Source: Streptomyces sp. NRRL F-5126 (GTDB taxonomy: Bacteria > Actinomycetota > Actinomycetes > Streptomycetales > Streptomycetaceae). Taken from it: a stretch of DNA of 64,000 nt. Location: contig NZ_JOFZ01000004.1 in assembly GCF_000721265.1 (NCBI RefSeq), positions 496,001 to 560,000 on the forward strand, given 5' to 3'. Of this stretch, positions 8,611 through 17,082 are shown piece by piece. A program made the position numbers and the translations under genes. Position 1 is the first letter of the stretch. The number at the start of each line of letters is the position of its first letter. The notes beneath the pieces were generated by a model. The model saw only the letters and a program-made list of their open reading frames with translations. It was not told where the DNA came from and ran no database searches.

Positions 8611-10113
8611 CTAGGACGGCGGGGAGACTGCGGGCCCGGCGCCCGGGCGTGCGGCCGGGGACGTCCCCGAGGCGGGCAGCGCGGTGCCCGGGCCGTCGAG
8701 GGCGCGCGCGAGGAGCCGTTCGACGGGGACGCCGCGGATCGAAGCGTCGAGGACCTGGATCGTGTGCGCGACCGGCATGCGCTCGCCCATGGCGGCGAGC
8801 GTCGTCGCCACCTGCATCCAGCACCCCGGGTTCGCCGTCACCATCACCTCGGCGCCCGTGGCCAGCACGGCGTTCGCCTTGCGCTCGCCGAGCTCGCGGG
8901 CAGGTCCCGGGTGCAGCAGGTTGTAGGTGCCCGCGCTGCCGCAGCAGATCTCCGCCTCCGCCGGTTCTCTGAGCTCCACGCCGGGCACGCCGCGCAGCAG
9001 CCGCCGCGGCTGCTCCCTCACCCGCTGGGCGTGTGCGAGGTGGCAGGCGTCCTGGTAGGCGACCCTCATCGGCAGCGGGTGGCGCTTCGCGACCGGCCCG
9101 AGTTCGTCGAGCAGCTCGGTGATGTCCCTGACCTTCGCCGCCATCGCCCGCGCACGCTCGGGCCAGCCGGGCTCGTCGCGCAGCAGGTGCGCGTACTCCT
9201 TGAGATGGGATCCGCAGCCCGCCGCGTTCACGACGACCGTCTCCACCCGGGCCGCCTCGAACGTCTCGATCGCGCGCTTCGCGAACGCGAGCGCCTCGCC
9301 CTCGCGACCCGCGTGTGCCGACAGCGCGCCGCAACACCCCTGACGTCGCGGCACGATGACGTCGCACCCCTCGGCCGCGAGTACGCGCACGGTCGCCGCG
9401 TTCACGTCGGGGAAGAACGCACCCTGCACGCAGCCGGTCAGCAGGCCGACCGTGCGGCGGCGGGTGCCCCGAGCGGGAACGCGCGCCGGCAGTGCCTTCA
9501 TCCGTCCCAGCTTCGGCGCCAGCGACTCCATGGCGCGCAGCGGCTCGGGCAGCCGCCCGAGCACGCCCGTCCGGGCCAGCAGCCGTCCGAGCCCCGTGGC
9601 CTGGTAGGCGCGCAGCGGCCCGCGCAGGGCACGCAGCCGGCGCGGATGGGGGAACACCGAGTACACCGCCGTGCGCAGCAGCCGCTCGGCGCGGGGCCGC
9701 TCGACCCGGCGCTCCAGCTGAGCCCGGGTCGCCTCGATCAGCTTGTCGTACTGCACGCCGGACGGGCAGGCCGTCACGCACGCCATGCAGCCGAGGCACT
9801 GATCGAGGTGGCGCACGCTGCCCGCGTCGAAGGCGTCGCCCTCCAGACCGCCCTTCATGATGTCGATCCGGCCGCGAGGGCTGTCCATCTCCTCGCCCCA
9901 CAGCACGTAGGTGGGGCAGGTCGGCAGGCAGAACCCGCAATGCACGCAGTCGCCGATCAGCGCGGCGTCCGGCGGGCGCAGCGCGTCGAAGGCGCCGTCG
10001 GGCGGTGGACCGCTGCCCGGCATTCCGAGGCCGACTGTCGCGGCAGCCGCCGTCGCGGAGACCGCGCCGCCCTCGCCTCGACCGGGGCCTTCCGCGTCCT
10101 GTGCCATGGCCAT
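8611..10113 (-). CDS. glcF: glycolate/D-lactate oxidase iron-sulfur subunit GlcF
   Basis: This 500-residue protein carries two [4Fe-4S] ferredoxin motifs, C56-x2-C-x2-C-x3-C66 and C106-x2-C-x2-C-x3-C116. They are followed by two CCG-type domains (QGCCGALSAHAGR with an upstream TGCVQGAFF; EICCGSAGTYNLL). It would pass electrons from the flavin subunits to the respiratory chain. The ATG at 10113 is immediately adjacent to the stop of glcE (TGAATG), which indicates translational coupling. Both termini carry Ala/Pro/Gly-rich extensions absent from the enteric enzyme. Confidence 0.9.
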   Translation of the reverse strand: MAMAQDAEGPGRGEGGAVSATAAAATVGLGMPGSGPPPDGAFDALRPPDAALIGDCVHCGFCLPTCPTYVLWGEEMDSPRGRIDIMKGGLEGDAFDAGSVRHLDQCLGCMACVTACPSGVQYDKLIEATRAQLERRVERPRAERLLRTAVYSVFPHPRRLRALRGPLRAYQATGLGRLLARTGVLGRLPEPLRAMESLAPKLGRMKALPARVPARGTRRRTVGLLTGCVQGAFFPDVNAATVRVLAAEGCDVIVPRRQGCCGALSAHAGREGEALAFAKRAIETFEAARVETVVVNAAGCGSHLKEYAHLLRDEPGWPERARAMAAKVRDITELLDELGPVAKRHPLPMRVAYQDACHLAHAQRVREQPRRLLRGVPGVELREPAEAEICCGSAGTYNLLHPGPARELGERKANAVLATGAEVMVTANPGCWMQVATTLAAMGERMPVAHTIQVLDASIRGVPVERLLARALDGPGTALPASGTSPAARPGAGPAVSPPS

Positions 10114-11256
10114 TCAGAGCCCTCCGAGCAAGCGGCCGGGCGACAGCCGCCGCGCCGGATCGAACTGGTCCTTCACGCGTGTCATCAGACCGAACGAGTC
10201 GGTCACAGGCCCCCAGTGGGCCGCCGCGTCCCGCGGCTCGCGCGAGGCGACCACCACGGCGGAGCCGTCGTAGGGCGCGATCGCCGCCCGCAGCGCCGCC
10301 AGGTCGGTCTCCTCCGGCACCGCCGCGTAGGCCACGCCGGTGCAGGCGGAGGCGGTGCCACGAGCGGCGCCGGGCAGCGCCGCCAGAATGTGCGGCAGCG
10401 CCGCGGGCGCGTGGGCGAGGCGCAGCACGAGCGGGCCCTCGGGCCGCCGCCCGAACCACGCGGGGGGCGCGGCCGCGCGCTCGCCACCGCCGAGCAGCCG
10501 GAGCGCCTCCGCCGACTGGGCCCGAACGGACGCCTCGATCGACTCGAAGAGCAGCACGAGCTCCCACGCCCCGTCGTGGAACCGCAGTTCCACGGCGGTC
10601 GGCGTGAGCGTGGAGCGCGCCACGAGCGCGGCGAGCCGGCCGGCCTCCGCGCCGTCCGCCACCGGCACGATCACGGCGCCCGAGGCCTTCGGCAGCGGGT
10701 GCAGCCGCCACACCGTGGAGACCACGATGCCCAGCGCTCCGTGGGCTCCGGTGTACAGCTTGCCGAGGTCGTACCCCGCGACGTTCTTGACGACCTTCCC
10801 GCCCGAACGGGCCGCCGTGCCGTCCGCGAGTACCACACGCACCCCGATGAGCAGGTCGCGCACCGTGCCGTAGCGCAGCCTGCGCGGCCCCGACGCGTTC
10901 GCGCCGACGATCCCGCCCAGCGTGGCGCCCTCCTCCGGCGGGTCGAGCGCCAGCATCTGGCCGTGCTCGGCCAGCCGCTTCTGGAGCGTGTCGAGCCGGA
11001 CGCCCGCTTCCGCCACCGCGATCAGGTCTCCGGGGACGTGTTCCACGATGCGGCCGAGGCCCGACGTGCGCAGCAGCAGGTCGCAGGAGGACGGCGGCGC
11101 CGCCCAGCCCGTCTTCGTCCCCGCGCCGACCGCCACCACGCTGCCGCGCGTCGAGCGCAGGACCTCGGCGACCTCGTCGGCGCTCGAGGGCGCCACCACG
11201 TCGCCGGCCGCCACGCCCGCGACGGCGTCCCGGGCCCCGCCCGTCACTGGCGCCAC
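10114..11256 (-). CDS. glcE: glycolate/D-lactate oxidase FAD subunit GlcE
   Basis: This 380-residue FAD-binding PCMH protein has the usual motifs VAVGAGTKTGW, EEGATLGGIVGANASGPRRLRYG and GGKVVKNVAGYDLGKL. It forms the smaller flavin-like subunit of the GlcDEF complex. The start is placed at GTG 11256, one base after the glcD stop codon; a second GTG at 11247 cannot be excluded. The frame is open further upstream, but that part lies inside glcD and has no domain match. It is transcribed between glcD and glcF with essentially no spacing. Confidence 0.86.
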   Translation of the reverse strand: MAPVTGGARDAVAGVAAGDVVAPSSADEVAEVLRSTRGSVVAVGAGTKTGWAAPPSSCDLLLRTSGLGRIVEHVPGDLIAVAEAGVRLDTLQKRLAEHGQMLALDPPEEGATLGGIVGANASGPRRLRYGTVRDLLIGVRVVLADGTAARSGGKVVKNVAGYDLGKLYTGAHGALGIVVSTVWRLHPLPKASGAVIVPVADGAEAGRLAALVARSTLTPTAVELRFHDGAWELVLLFESIEASVRAQSAEALRLLGGGERAAAPPAWFGRRPEGPLVLRLAHAPAALPHILAALPGAARGTASACTGVAYAAVPEETDLAALRAAIAPYDGSAVVVASREPRDAAAHWGPVTDSFGLMTRVKDQFDPARRLSPGRLLGGL

Positions 11257-11257
11257 G

Positions 11258-12763
11258 TCAGAACACCTCGCCGAGGGCGGGGTCGTGCGTGTCCGCCGCG
11301 GTGCGCACGCCGGGGCGTTCGCCGCACAGCCGGGGCGTCGGGAACAGCTTGCCCGGGTTGGCGAGCCCCGCGGGATCGAAGGCGCACCGCACCAGTTGCA
11401 TGGTGTCGAGGTCCGCGGATGTGAACTGCCGCGCCATCCTCGACTTCTTCTCCACACCGACACCGTGCTCGCCGGTGATCGAACCGCCGAGGTCGACGCA
11501 GAGGTCGAGGATCGCGAAGCCGAGTTCCTCGGCGGCCTCGGCGGCCCCCGGCACCGTGTCGTCGAAGAGGATGAGCGGGTGGAGGTTGCCGTCGCCCGCG
11601 TGGAAGACGTTGGCGACGCGCACGTCCGCCTCGTCGGCGAGCCGCCCGATCTCGCTGAGCACCTCGGGCAGCCGGGTGCGCGGGATGACGCCGTCCTGCA
11701 CGTAGTACGCGGGGCTGATCCGGCCCACGGCGGCGAACGCCGACTTGCGTCCGCGCCACATCAGGGCGCGCTCCGTGTCGTCCTTCGCGATCCGCGTCTC
11801 GAAGGCGCCGCGCGCGTCCGCGATGGTCTCGACCTGCCGGAACTGCTCCTCCACCTCGGCCAGTGGCCCGTCGAGTTCGATGACGAGCACGGCGACCGCG
11901 CCTTCGGGGTAGCCGCAGCTGACCGCGGCCTCGGCCGCCTCGATGGCGAGTGCGTCCATCATCTCGACCGCCGCGGGCAGGATCCCGGCGGCGATGATGT
12001 CGCTGACCGTCCCGGCGGCGTCGGCGACGGTGCGGAAGCCCACCAGCATGGTGCGCACCGCCTCGGGCGCCTGGATCGTGCGCACCGTCACCCGCGTGGC
12101 GATGCCGAGTGTTCCCTCGCTGCCGACGAACGCGCCGAGCAGGTCGAGCCCGGGGTGCTCGGGCGCGGTGCCGCCGAGGTGCACCACCTCGCCGTCCGGC
12201 AGGACGACCTCGGCGCCCGTCACATGGTTCACGGTGAAGCCGTACTTGAGGCAGTGTGCGCCGCCCGCGTTCTCCGCGACGTTGCCGCCGATCGAGCAGA
12301 CCTGCTGTGACGACGGGTCGGGCGCGTACGCCTGCCCGTACGGCGCCGCCTCCCGCGTCACCCAGAGGTTGATGACGCCCGGCTCCGCCTCGACGCGCGC
12401 GTTGTCCGGGTCGACGGACACGATGCGACGCAGCCGCGAGAGCACGATCAGCACGCCGTCGGCGACGGGCATCGCGCCGCCGGACAGCCCCGTGCCGCTG
12501 CCGCGCGCCACGAACGGCACGCCGTCCGCCGCGCACATGCGTACCGTCTCCACGACGTCGTCGCGGTCTCCCGCCAGAACGACGACGGCGGGCCGCACCC
12601 GGAACGTGGCGAGGCCGTCGCACTCGTACGTCCGCAGCTGGGCGGGGTCGGTCAGCACCTTGTCGGCGCCGATGCGCCCGCGCAGCCGCTGGGCCAGCAG
12701 CAGCGCGCGCGGCGCGGTCTCATCCGGCGCCGTGGCGCCCGCCCGAACCAGATGCCGACTCAT
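11258..12763 (-). CDS. glcD: glycolate/D-lactate oxidase catalytic FAD subunit GlcD
   Basis: This 501-residue FAD-linked oxidase has an N-terminal PCMH FAD domain (FVARGSGTGLSGGAMP; SIGGNVAENAGGAHCLKYG) and a C-terminal FAD-oxidase domain. The latter carries the VFHAGDGNLHP and GGSITGEHGVG motifs, with the histidines expected to bind substrate or metal. The length and motifs match GlcD/D-lactate dehydrogenases that oxidise 2-hydroxy acids to 2-oxo acids. It is the first gene of the operon that ends with the lactate/glycolate permease. Its start at 12763 faces a 364 bp non-coding stretch that must hold the operon promoter. Confidence 0.9.
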   Translation of the reverse strand: MSRHLVRAGATAPDETAPRALLLAQRLRGRIGADKVLTDPAQLRTYECDGLATFRVRPAVVVLAGDRDDVVETVRMCAADGVPFVARGSGTGLSGGAMPVADGVLIVLSRLRRIVSVDPDNARVEAEPGVINLWVTREAAPYGQAYAPDPSSQQVCSIGGNVAENAGGAHCLKYGFTVNHVTGAEVVLPDGEVVHLGGTAPEHPGLDLLGAFVGSEGTLGIATRVTVRTIQAPEAVRTMLVGFRTVADAAGTVSDIIAAGILPAAVEMMDALAIEAAEAAVSCGYPEGAVAVLVIELDGPLAEVEEQFRQVETIADARGAFETRIAKDDTERALMWRGRKSAFAAVGRISPAYYVQDGVIPRTRLPEVLSEIGRLADEADVRVANVFHAGDGNLHPLILFDDTVPGAAEAAEELGFAILDLCVDLGGSITGEHGVGVEKKSRMARQFTSADLDTMQLVRCAFDPAGLANPGKLFPTPRLCGERPGVRTAADTHDPALGEVF

Positions 12764-13127
12764 CGCGTCTCCTCGTTCTGAGGCCTGCCGTTGGCTTCTT
12801 CGGGTGCCATGGCCTGGCGTGGCCGCGGCGCCGCGAGGCCCACTGTCCTGCCGTCTCCTCCTTCGCGCCCGGCTCCGGTCGGCGTTTCGCGGGCGTGGCG
12901 CGACGGATCACCGCTTCGACGTACACCCGGCGCGCCGCTACCGGATACCGGTATGGATCTATCGGATGCCGGAAGCCTGCTGCTCCGCGGGTGCTGTGTC
13001 AAGGTCGGTGCGGCACATGGTTTCCGGCTCAACCACATGGTGGGACGGTCGTCCTGACCGCATGGAAGGCGCCGCCCCACCGCTCGCGTGCGCCCCGGGC
13101 CGCCACCACAGGCGCCACACGCGCCAC
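12764..13127. promoter_or_regulatory. non-coding region upstream of the glcDEF-lldP operon
   Basis: No convincing gene is seen in this stretch; open frames here have atypical composition and match nothing recognisable. It contains a perfect 10-bp palindrome ATACCGGTAT at 12945-12954, the local AT-rich spot, and nearby GGATGCCGG/GGATACCGG half-similar elements. The palindrome is a possible operator for the lactate/glycolate operon starting at 12763. No clear -35/-10 pair could be assigned. Confidence 0.4.
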
Positions 13128-13187
13128 ATGCGGCCGAGGGGCCGGCGCCGCGGCGTTCCCACCGCGGCGCCGGCCCCTCGGCCGCAT
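13128..13187 (-). terminator. strong stem-loop terminator of the MFS gene
   Basis: A perfect inverted repeat with 26-bp arms (13128-13153 and 13162-13187) surrounds an 8-base loop. It begins 6 bp beyond the stop codon of the MFS gene that ends at 13194. There is no long T tract, as is usual for actinomycete terminators. Its symmetry means it could also stop transcription in the opposite direction. Confidence 0.85.
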
Positions 13188-13193
13188 GACGGA

Positions 13194-14456
13194 TCAGCTG
13201 CTCGACCCGACGTCCTCCGCCTCGGCCTGCTCCACGAGCCGCTCCTCGTCGCCGGCGTGCGATGCCAGGTCTGCGCGCTGGTTGTGTTCGGCGGCGGCGA
13301 GCAGCGAGTGGCCCGTGGCCAGCACGCCGATGGCCACCGCCACGGCGGCGGCGCCCAGGTAGAACGGCACGTGCACGTTGAAGTGCTCGGCCAGCTTGCC
13401 CGCGGCGAACGGCGCGAGACCGCCGCCGATGAACCGCACGAAGCCGTAGGCGGCCGAGGCCGTCGGACGCTCCACGGGGGAGACGGTCATCACGGCCTGG
13501 GTCGTGATCGTGTTGTTGATCCCGATGAAGGCGCCCGACACGATCACGGCGACGATCAGGCCCGTCTTGTGGTCCGTGAACACCGCGATCGCCAGGATGT
13601 CGAGCGCGAACAGGGCCAGGTTGAGGTAGAGGGCCTTCGCGATGCCCAGCTTCGCCTGCAGCCATGGCGCGCCGAACACGGCGAAGAACGCGACCAGCAC
13701 GCCCCAGCCGGTGAAGACGTAGCCCAACTGGTGTGTTCCCAGGTGCATGGGGAAGGGTGCGTAGCCGAGCACCGTGAAGAAGCCCCAGTTGTACAGCAGC
13801 GCCGTCAGACCCATCGTCAGCAGGCCGCGGTGGCGCAGCGCCTTCAGCGGCTCCACGATCGACTGCTTGCGCTGCGGCTTCGGTGTGGGCGACACCAGCA
13901 CCACCGTCGCCACCAGCGCGATCGCCATCAGCACCGCGACGCCGAAGAACGGCCCGCGCCAGCTGATCCCGCCCAACTCGCCACCGAGCAGCGGCCCGAT
14001 GGCGATGCCTATGCCGAGCGCCGTCTCGTACAGGATGATCGCTCCGGCGAAGCCGCCGCTCGCTGAGCCGACGATGACGGCGAGCGAGGTCGCGATGAAC
14101 AGCGCGTTGCCGAGCCCCCAGCCGGCACGGAAGCCGACGATCCCGCCGATGCTGCCGGACGCCCCGGCCAGCGCGCTGAAGACCACGATGATCGCAAGAC
14201 CGGCGACCAGCGTGCGTTTGGCGCCGATCCGGCTGGAGACGAAGCCGGTGAAGAGCATCGCGACGGCGGTGACCACGAGGTAGCTGGTGAACAGCAGCGT
14301 GACCTGGCTCGGCGACGCCTTGAGGCCGCTGGCCAGCGCGGGCAGGATCGGGTCCACGAGGCCGATGCCCATGAACGAGATGACGCAGGCGAAGGCCACG
14401 GCCCAGACGGCCTTCGGTTGGCGGAACGGGCTCACAGCGCCGGGTTGTGACGACAC
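13194..14456 (-). CDS. MFS multidrug-type efflux transporter
   Basis: This 420-residue protein has about 12 transmembrane helices and a hydrophilic C-terminal tail (DEERLVEQAEAEDVGSSS). Helix 1 carries GIGLVDPILPALA, and the loop 2-3 signature is represented by GFVSSRIGAKRTL. The motif GGELGGISWRGPFFG resembles motif C and helix 5-6 of drug:H+ antiporters of the 12-TM class. The GTG start at 14456 has GGAG six bases upstream. It lies 62 bp downstream of a MarR regulator on the same strand, the usual arrangement of a regulated exporter. A strong hairpin follows it. Confidence 0.85.
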   Translation of the reverse strand: MSSQPGAVSPFRQPKAVWAVAFACVISFMGIGLVDPILPALASGLKASPSQVTLLFTSYLVVTAVAMLFTGFVSSRIGAKRTLVAGLAIIVVFSALAGASGSIGGIVGFRAGWGLGNALFIATSLAVIVGSASGGFAGAIILYETALGIGIAIGPLLGGELGGISWRGPFFGVAVLMAIALVATVVLVSPTPKPQRKQSIVEPLKALRHRGLLTMGLTALLYNWGFFTVLGYAPFPMHLGTHQLGYVFTGWGVLVAFFAVFGAPWLQAKLGIAKALYLNLALFALDILAIAVFTDHKTGLIVAVIVSGAFIGINNTITTQAVMTVSPVERPTASAAYGFVRFIGGGLAPFAAGKLAEHFNVHVPFYLGAAAVAVAIGVLATGHSLLAAAEHNQRADLASHAGDEERLVEQAEAEDVGSSS

Positions 14457-14518
14457 GTGCAGCTCCAGACAGGGGACGGGGGACGGGTGGGACGCGGAAC
14501 GCTCCGTGCGGGGGACCG

Positions 14519-14998
14519 TCAGCCGGGCGGTGCGCCCGCGGGGCCGTCGGCGTCGCTGCCGGCGGCGCGTTCCGCGAGGTGGCGCAGTGCGGGCATGCCG
14601 AGCCGCGCCGCCTCGGTGAGTGCGGCGCCGTCCTCGGGGGAGAGGGTGCGCAGCAGGGCCTTCAGCCGCCGCGTGCGGGTGCGGCGCCGCTCGTCGAGCA
14701 GCACCCGCCCCGCGTCGGTGATCGACAGCAGCGCAACGCGCCCGTCGTCCGGGTCTTTGACCCTGCTGACCAGGCCATGCCGTTCGAGGCGCTGCACCAG
14801 CTGGGTCATCGACGGCTGCGACGACCCTTCCTCGGCGGCCAGCGCCGTCAGCCGCGCGGGACCCGTGCGGGACAGCCTGCTGAGCGTGGCCGCCGCACTG
14901 AGGCTGACGTCGCGGGCCATCAGATACCGGATGGTCAGCAGCGCGGCCGCCTCGATGAAGTCGGCCATGTCGTCCTGAGGGGGTTCTTCCTCACTCAC
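14519..14998 (-). CDS. MarR-family transcriptional regulator
   Basis: This 159-residue protein has a winged helix-turn-helix at about residues 42-100 (LTALAAEEGSSQPSMTQLVQRLERHGLV, with wing DPDDGRVALLSITDAGR). Flanking helices would form the dimer. The annotated start is GTG 14998, but AAAGGG directly abuts it. The in-frame ATG ten codons downstream (MADFIEAA), preceded by AGGA, is a serious alternative. It precedes the MFS exporter on the same strand and probably controls it. An AT-rich inverted repeat lies just upstream. Confidence 0.87.
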   Translation of the reverse strand: MSEEEPPQDDMADFIEAAALLTIRYLMARDVSLSAAATLSRLSRTGPARLTALAAEEGSSQPSMTQLVQRLERHGLVSRVKDPDDGRVALLSITDAGRVLLDERRRTRTRRLKALLRTLSPEDGAALTEAARLGMPALRHLAERAAGSDADGPAGAPPG

Positions 14999-15003
14999 CC
15001 TTT

Positions 15004-15030
15004 AAGTTGTATCACGCACCTATGTAACTT
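15004..15030. promoter_or_regulatory. candidate MarR operator (inverted repeat)
   Basis: The arms AAGTTGTAT (15004-15012) and ATGTAACTT (15022-15030) form an inverted repeat with 7 of 9 pairs matching. It is centred 19 bp upstream of the MarR GTG and spans the stop codon of the upstream aminotransferase-like gene. It is strikingly AT-rich for this chromosome. Autoregulation of the MarR-MFS pair through this site is inferred from position and symmetry only. Confidence 0.5.
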
Positions 15031-16217
15031 GCCAGGCCCGCGAGCAGGCGGTCCACGTCCTGTGCGTCGTTGTACGGGGCGATGCCGACGCGCAGGCCGC
15101 CCGTGTCCCCGAGGCCGAGCCTGCGCGAGGCCTCCAGCGCGTAGAAGGACGACGCGGGCGCGGCGACGTCCCGCTCGGCGAGGAAGCGGTAGGCGCCGGC
15201 CGCGTCCCGTGACGCGAACGTCACGAGCAGCGTGGGCGTGCGATCCTTCGCCCGCGAGTGCACGGTCAAGCCGGGCAGCTCGGCGAGGCCGGACTCGATG
15301 CGTGCCCGCAGCGCGTTCTCGTGGCCCTCCAGCGCGTCGAAGGCCCCGGCGAGGCGCTGCCGACGCGTCCCCTCCGTGGAGCCCGCGAGTCCGGCGAGGA
15401 AGTCCACGGCGGCCTCCGCGCCCGCCAGCAGCTCGTACGGCAGCGTGCCGAGCTCGAACCGCTCGGGCACCGCGTCCGAGGACGGCAGCAGCTTGTCGGG
15501 CCGCAGCCCTTCGAGGAAGGCGGGGTCCGCCGCCAGCACGCCCAGGTGCGGGCCGAGGAGTTTGTACGTGGAGCAGACGTAGGTGTCCGCGCCCAGCGTC
15601 GCCAGGTCCACCGGCGCGTGCGCCGTGTGGTGGACGCCGTCCACGTGCAGCAGGGCGCCGGCCGCGTGGACCGCCTCGGCGATCGCGGTGACCGGCGGCC
15701 GGGTCCCGATCAGGTTGGAGGCCGCGGTCACGGCCACGAGACGCGTCCGGTCGCCGAGCACCGCCTCGATGTCCGCGACCGTCAGCTCGCCGGTCTCCGG
15801 GTCGAAGTCCGCGTGCCGTACGGTCGCGCCCACGCGGGCCGCGGCCTGCACCCACGGCCGGATGTTCGCGTCGTGGTCGAGGCGGGTGACGACCACCTCG
15901 TCGCCCGGCGCCCAGCCGCGCGAGAGCGTGCGCGCCAGGTCGTAGGTCAGCTGCGTCGCGGAACGGCCGAACGCGACACCGCCGGGCGCGACGCCCAGCA
16001 GGTCGCCGAGCGCGGCTCTGGCGCCGGTGACGATCCGGTCGGCGTTCACCTCGCCGGCCGTCAGCCGGCCGCGGTTGGACAGCGGCGCGCACATGGCCGC
16101 GGCGACGGCGTCGATGACGGGCCGGGGTGTCTGCGTGCCGCCCGGACCGTCGAAGAAGGCGACGCCGCTGTCGAGGGCGGGGAACCGGGCGCGTATGGAG
16201 GCGATGTCGTAGCTCAC
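15012..16217 (-). CDS. cysteine-desulfurase-like PLP-dependent aminotransferase class V
   Basis: This 401-residue fold-type I PLP enzyme has the subfamily hallmark FFDGPGGTQTPRPVIDA at the N-terminus, the cofactor region HVDGVHHTAHAPVD, and the Schiff-base lysine in CSTYKLLGPHLG. These match the cysteine-desulfurase-like (SufS-related) branch. A flexible loop with an obvious active-site cysteine is not evident, so desulfurase activity is uncertain; other lyase or aminotransferase chemistry is possible. The GTG start at 16217 is chosen because the family sequence begins there. It lies 13 bp upstream of the MarR start codon and may be co-transcribed with it. Confidence 0.82.
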   Translation of the reverse strand: MSYDIASIRARFPALDSGVAFFDGPGGTQTPRPVIDAVAAAMCAPLSNRGRLTAGEVNADRIVTGARAALGDLLGVAPGGVAFGRSATQLTYDLARTLSRGWAPGDEVVVTRLDHDANIRPWVQAAARVGATVRHADFDPETGELTVADIEAVLGDRTRLVAVTAASNLIGTRPPVTAIAEAVHAAGALLHVDGVHHTAHAPVDLATLGADTYVCSTYKLLGPHLGVLAADPAFLEGLRPDKLLPSSDAVPERFELGTLPYELLAGAEAAVDFLAGLAGSTEGTRRQRLAGAFDALEGHENALRARIESGLAELPGLTVHSRAKDRTPTLLVTFASRDAAGAYRFLAERDVAAPASSFYALEASRRLGLGDTGGLRVGIAPYNDAQDVDRLLAGLASYIGA

Positions 16218-16298
16218 GGGCCCACGGTAGATCCGACCCGGCCGTGCACGCGCCGCGGCCCCTGTGCCAGGAGGCGCGTCGTCGCACGTCATCGGCTG

Positions 16299-16925
16299 TC
16301 AGCGCACGCCGTGCGGCCTGAACTGGATGCTGATGCGAGGGCCCACCGGGCGGGCGGTCTTGAGGATGGCGTGCTCCCACGTGCGCTGGCACGAGCCGCC
16401 CATCACCACCAGGTCGCCGTGGCCGAGCGGGACACGCCGTGCGCTGCCGCCGCCGCGCGGCCGCAGGACCAGATCGCGCGGCTGTCCCACCGAGACGATC
16501 GCCACCATGGTGTCCTCGCGCGACCCGCGCCCGACGCGGTCGCCGTGCCAGGCGACGCTGTCGCGGCCGTCCCGGTAGAAGCAGAGCCCGGCGGTGGTGA
16601 ACGGCTCGCCCAGCTCGCCGGCGTAGTGCGCGGTGAGCGCATCACGCGCCTCGGCCAGCGCGGGATGCGGCAGCGGCGCGCCCGCACGGTAGAAGCACAG
16701 CAGCCGGGGTACCGCGACCTCGCGCTCGTACATCCGCCTCCGCTCGGCCTGCCACGGCACGTCGGCGGCAAGCGTGCCGAAGACCTCGTCGGCCCCCGTC
16801 AGCCAGGAGGGCAGCAGGTCGATCCACGCCCCGTCGCCCAGCGCCGTCCGCCGGGCGGCGGCGAGCGGCCCGAGCCCGGGCGCCGCGTCCTGGTCGAAGA
16901 GCGAACCCTGGAGTGGAACGGACAT
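16299..16925 (-). CDS. alkB: AlkB-like 2-oxoglutarate/Fe(II) dioxygenase
   Basis: The protein has 208 residues. The double-stranded beta-helix core shows the iron ligands H-x-D in SVAWHGDRVG and the distal His in RTWEHAILK. The 2-oxoglutarate-binding arginines are in RISIQFR. The N-terminal stretch with GSLFDQD and the ADVPWQAERRRMYEREV region match the bacterial AlkB family, which removes methyl groups from DNA or RNA bases by oxidation. The ATG at 16925 is used. It is divergent from the beta-phosphoglucomutase gene across 157 bp and is separated from the downstream PLP enzyme by 81 bp. Confidence 0.87.
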   Translation of the reverse strand: MSVPLQGSLFDQDAAPGLGPLAAARRTALGDGAWIDLLPSWLTGADEVFGTLAADVPWQAERRRMYEREVAVPRLLCFYRAGAPLPHPALAEARDALTAHYAGELGEPFTTAGLCFYRDGRDSVAWHGDRVGRGSREDTMVAIVSVGQPRDLVLRPRGGGSARRVPLGHGDLVVMGGSCQRTWEHAILKTARPVGPRISIQFRPHGVR

Positions 16926-17082
16926 GGGGCCAGCGTAACGCGAAAACCGAACATGTGTGCCATTAGAGCTCTCCGTGGCGCGCGTCACACATGCCCGTCC
17001 GACCTGCGGCTCCGCGAGTGGAACGCGCCTCATCTGCGCGTCCGCGGGAGGAGATCCGCGCCGGCGGGGGAAGGTGGGTGCC

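Noticed and set aside
7107..8972. A 621-codon open frame opposite lldP
   Set aside because: It is an antisense shadow of the permease with a hydrophilic His/Arg/Gln-rich translation typical of such shadows.
8528..10711. A 727-codon open frame on the minus strand over glcF/glcE
   Set aside because: It is in another frame of the glcEF genes, and its translation is compositionally extreme (Arg/Gly/Ala) without motifs, whereas the glc frames carry all Fe-S and FAD motifs.
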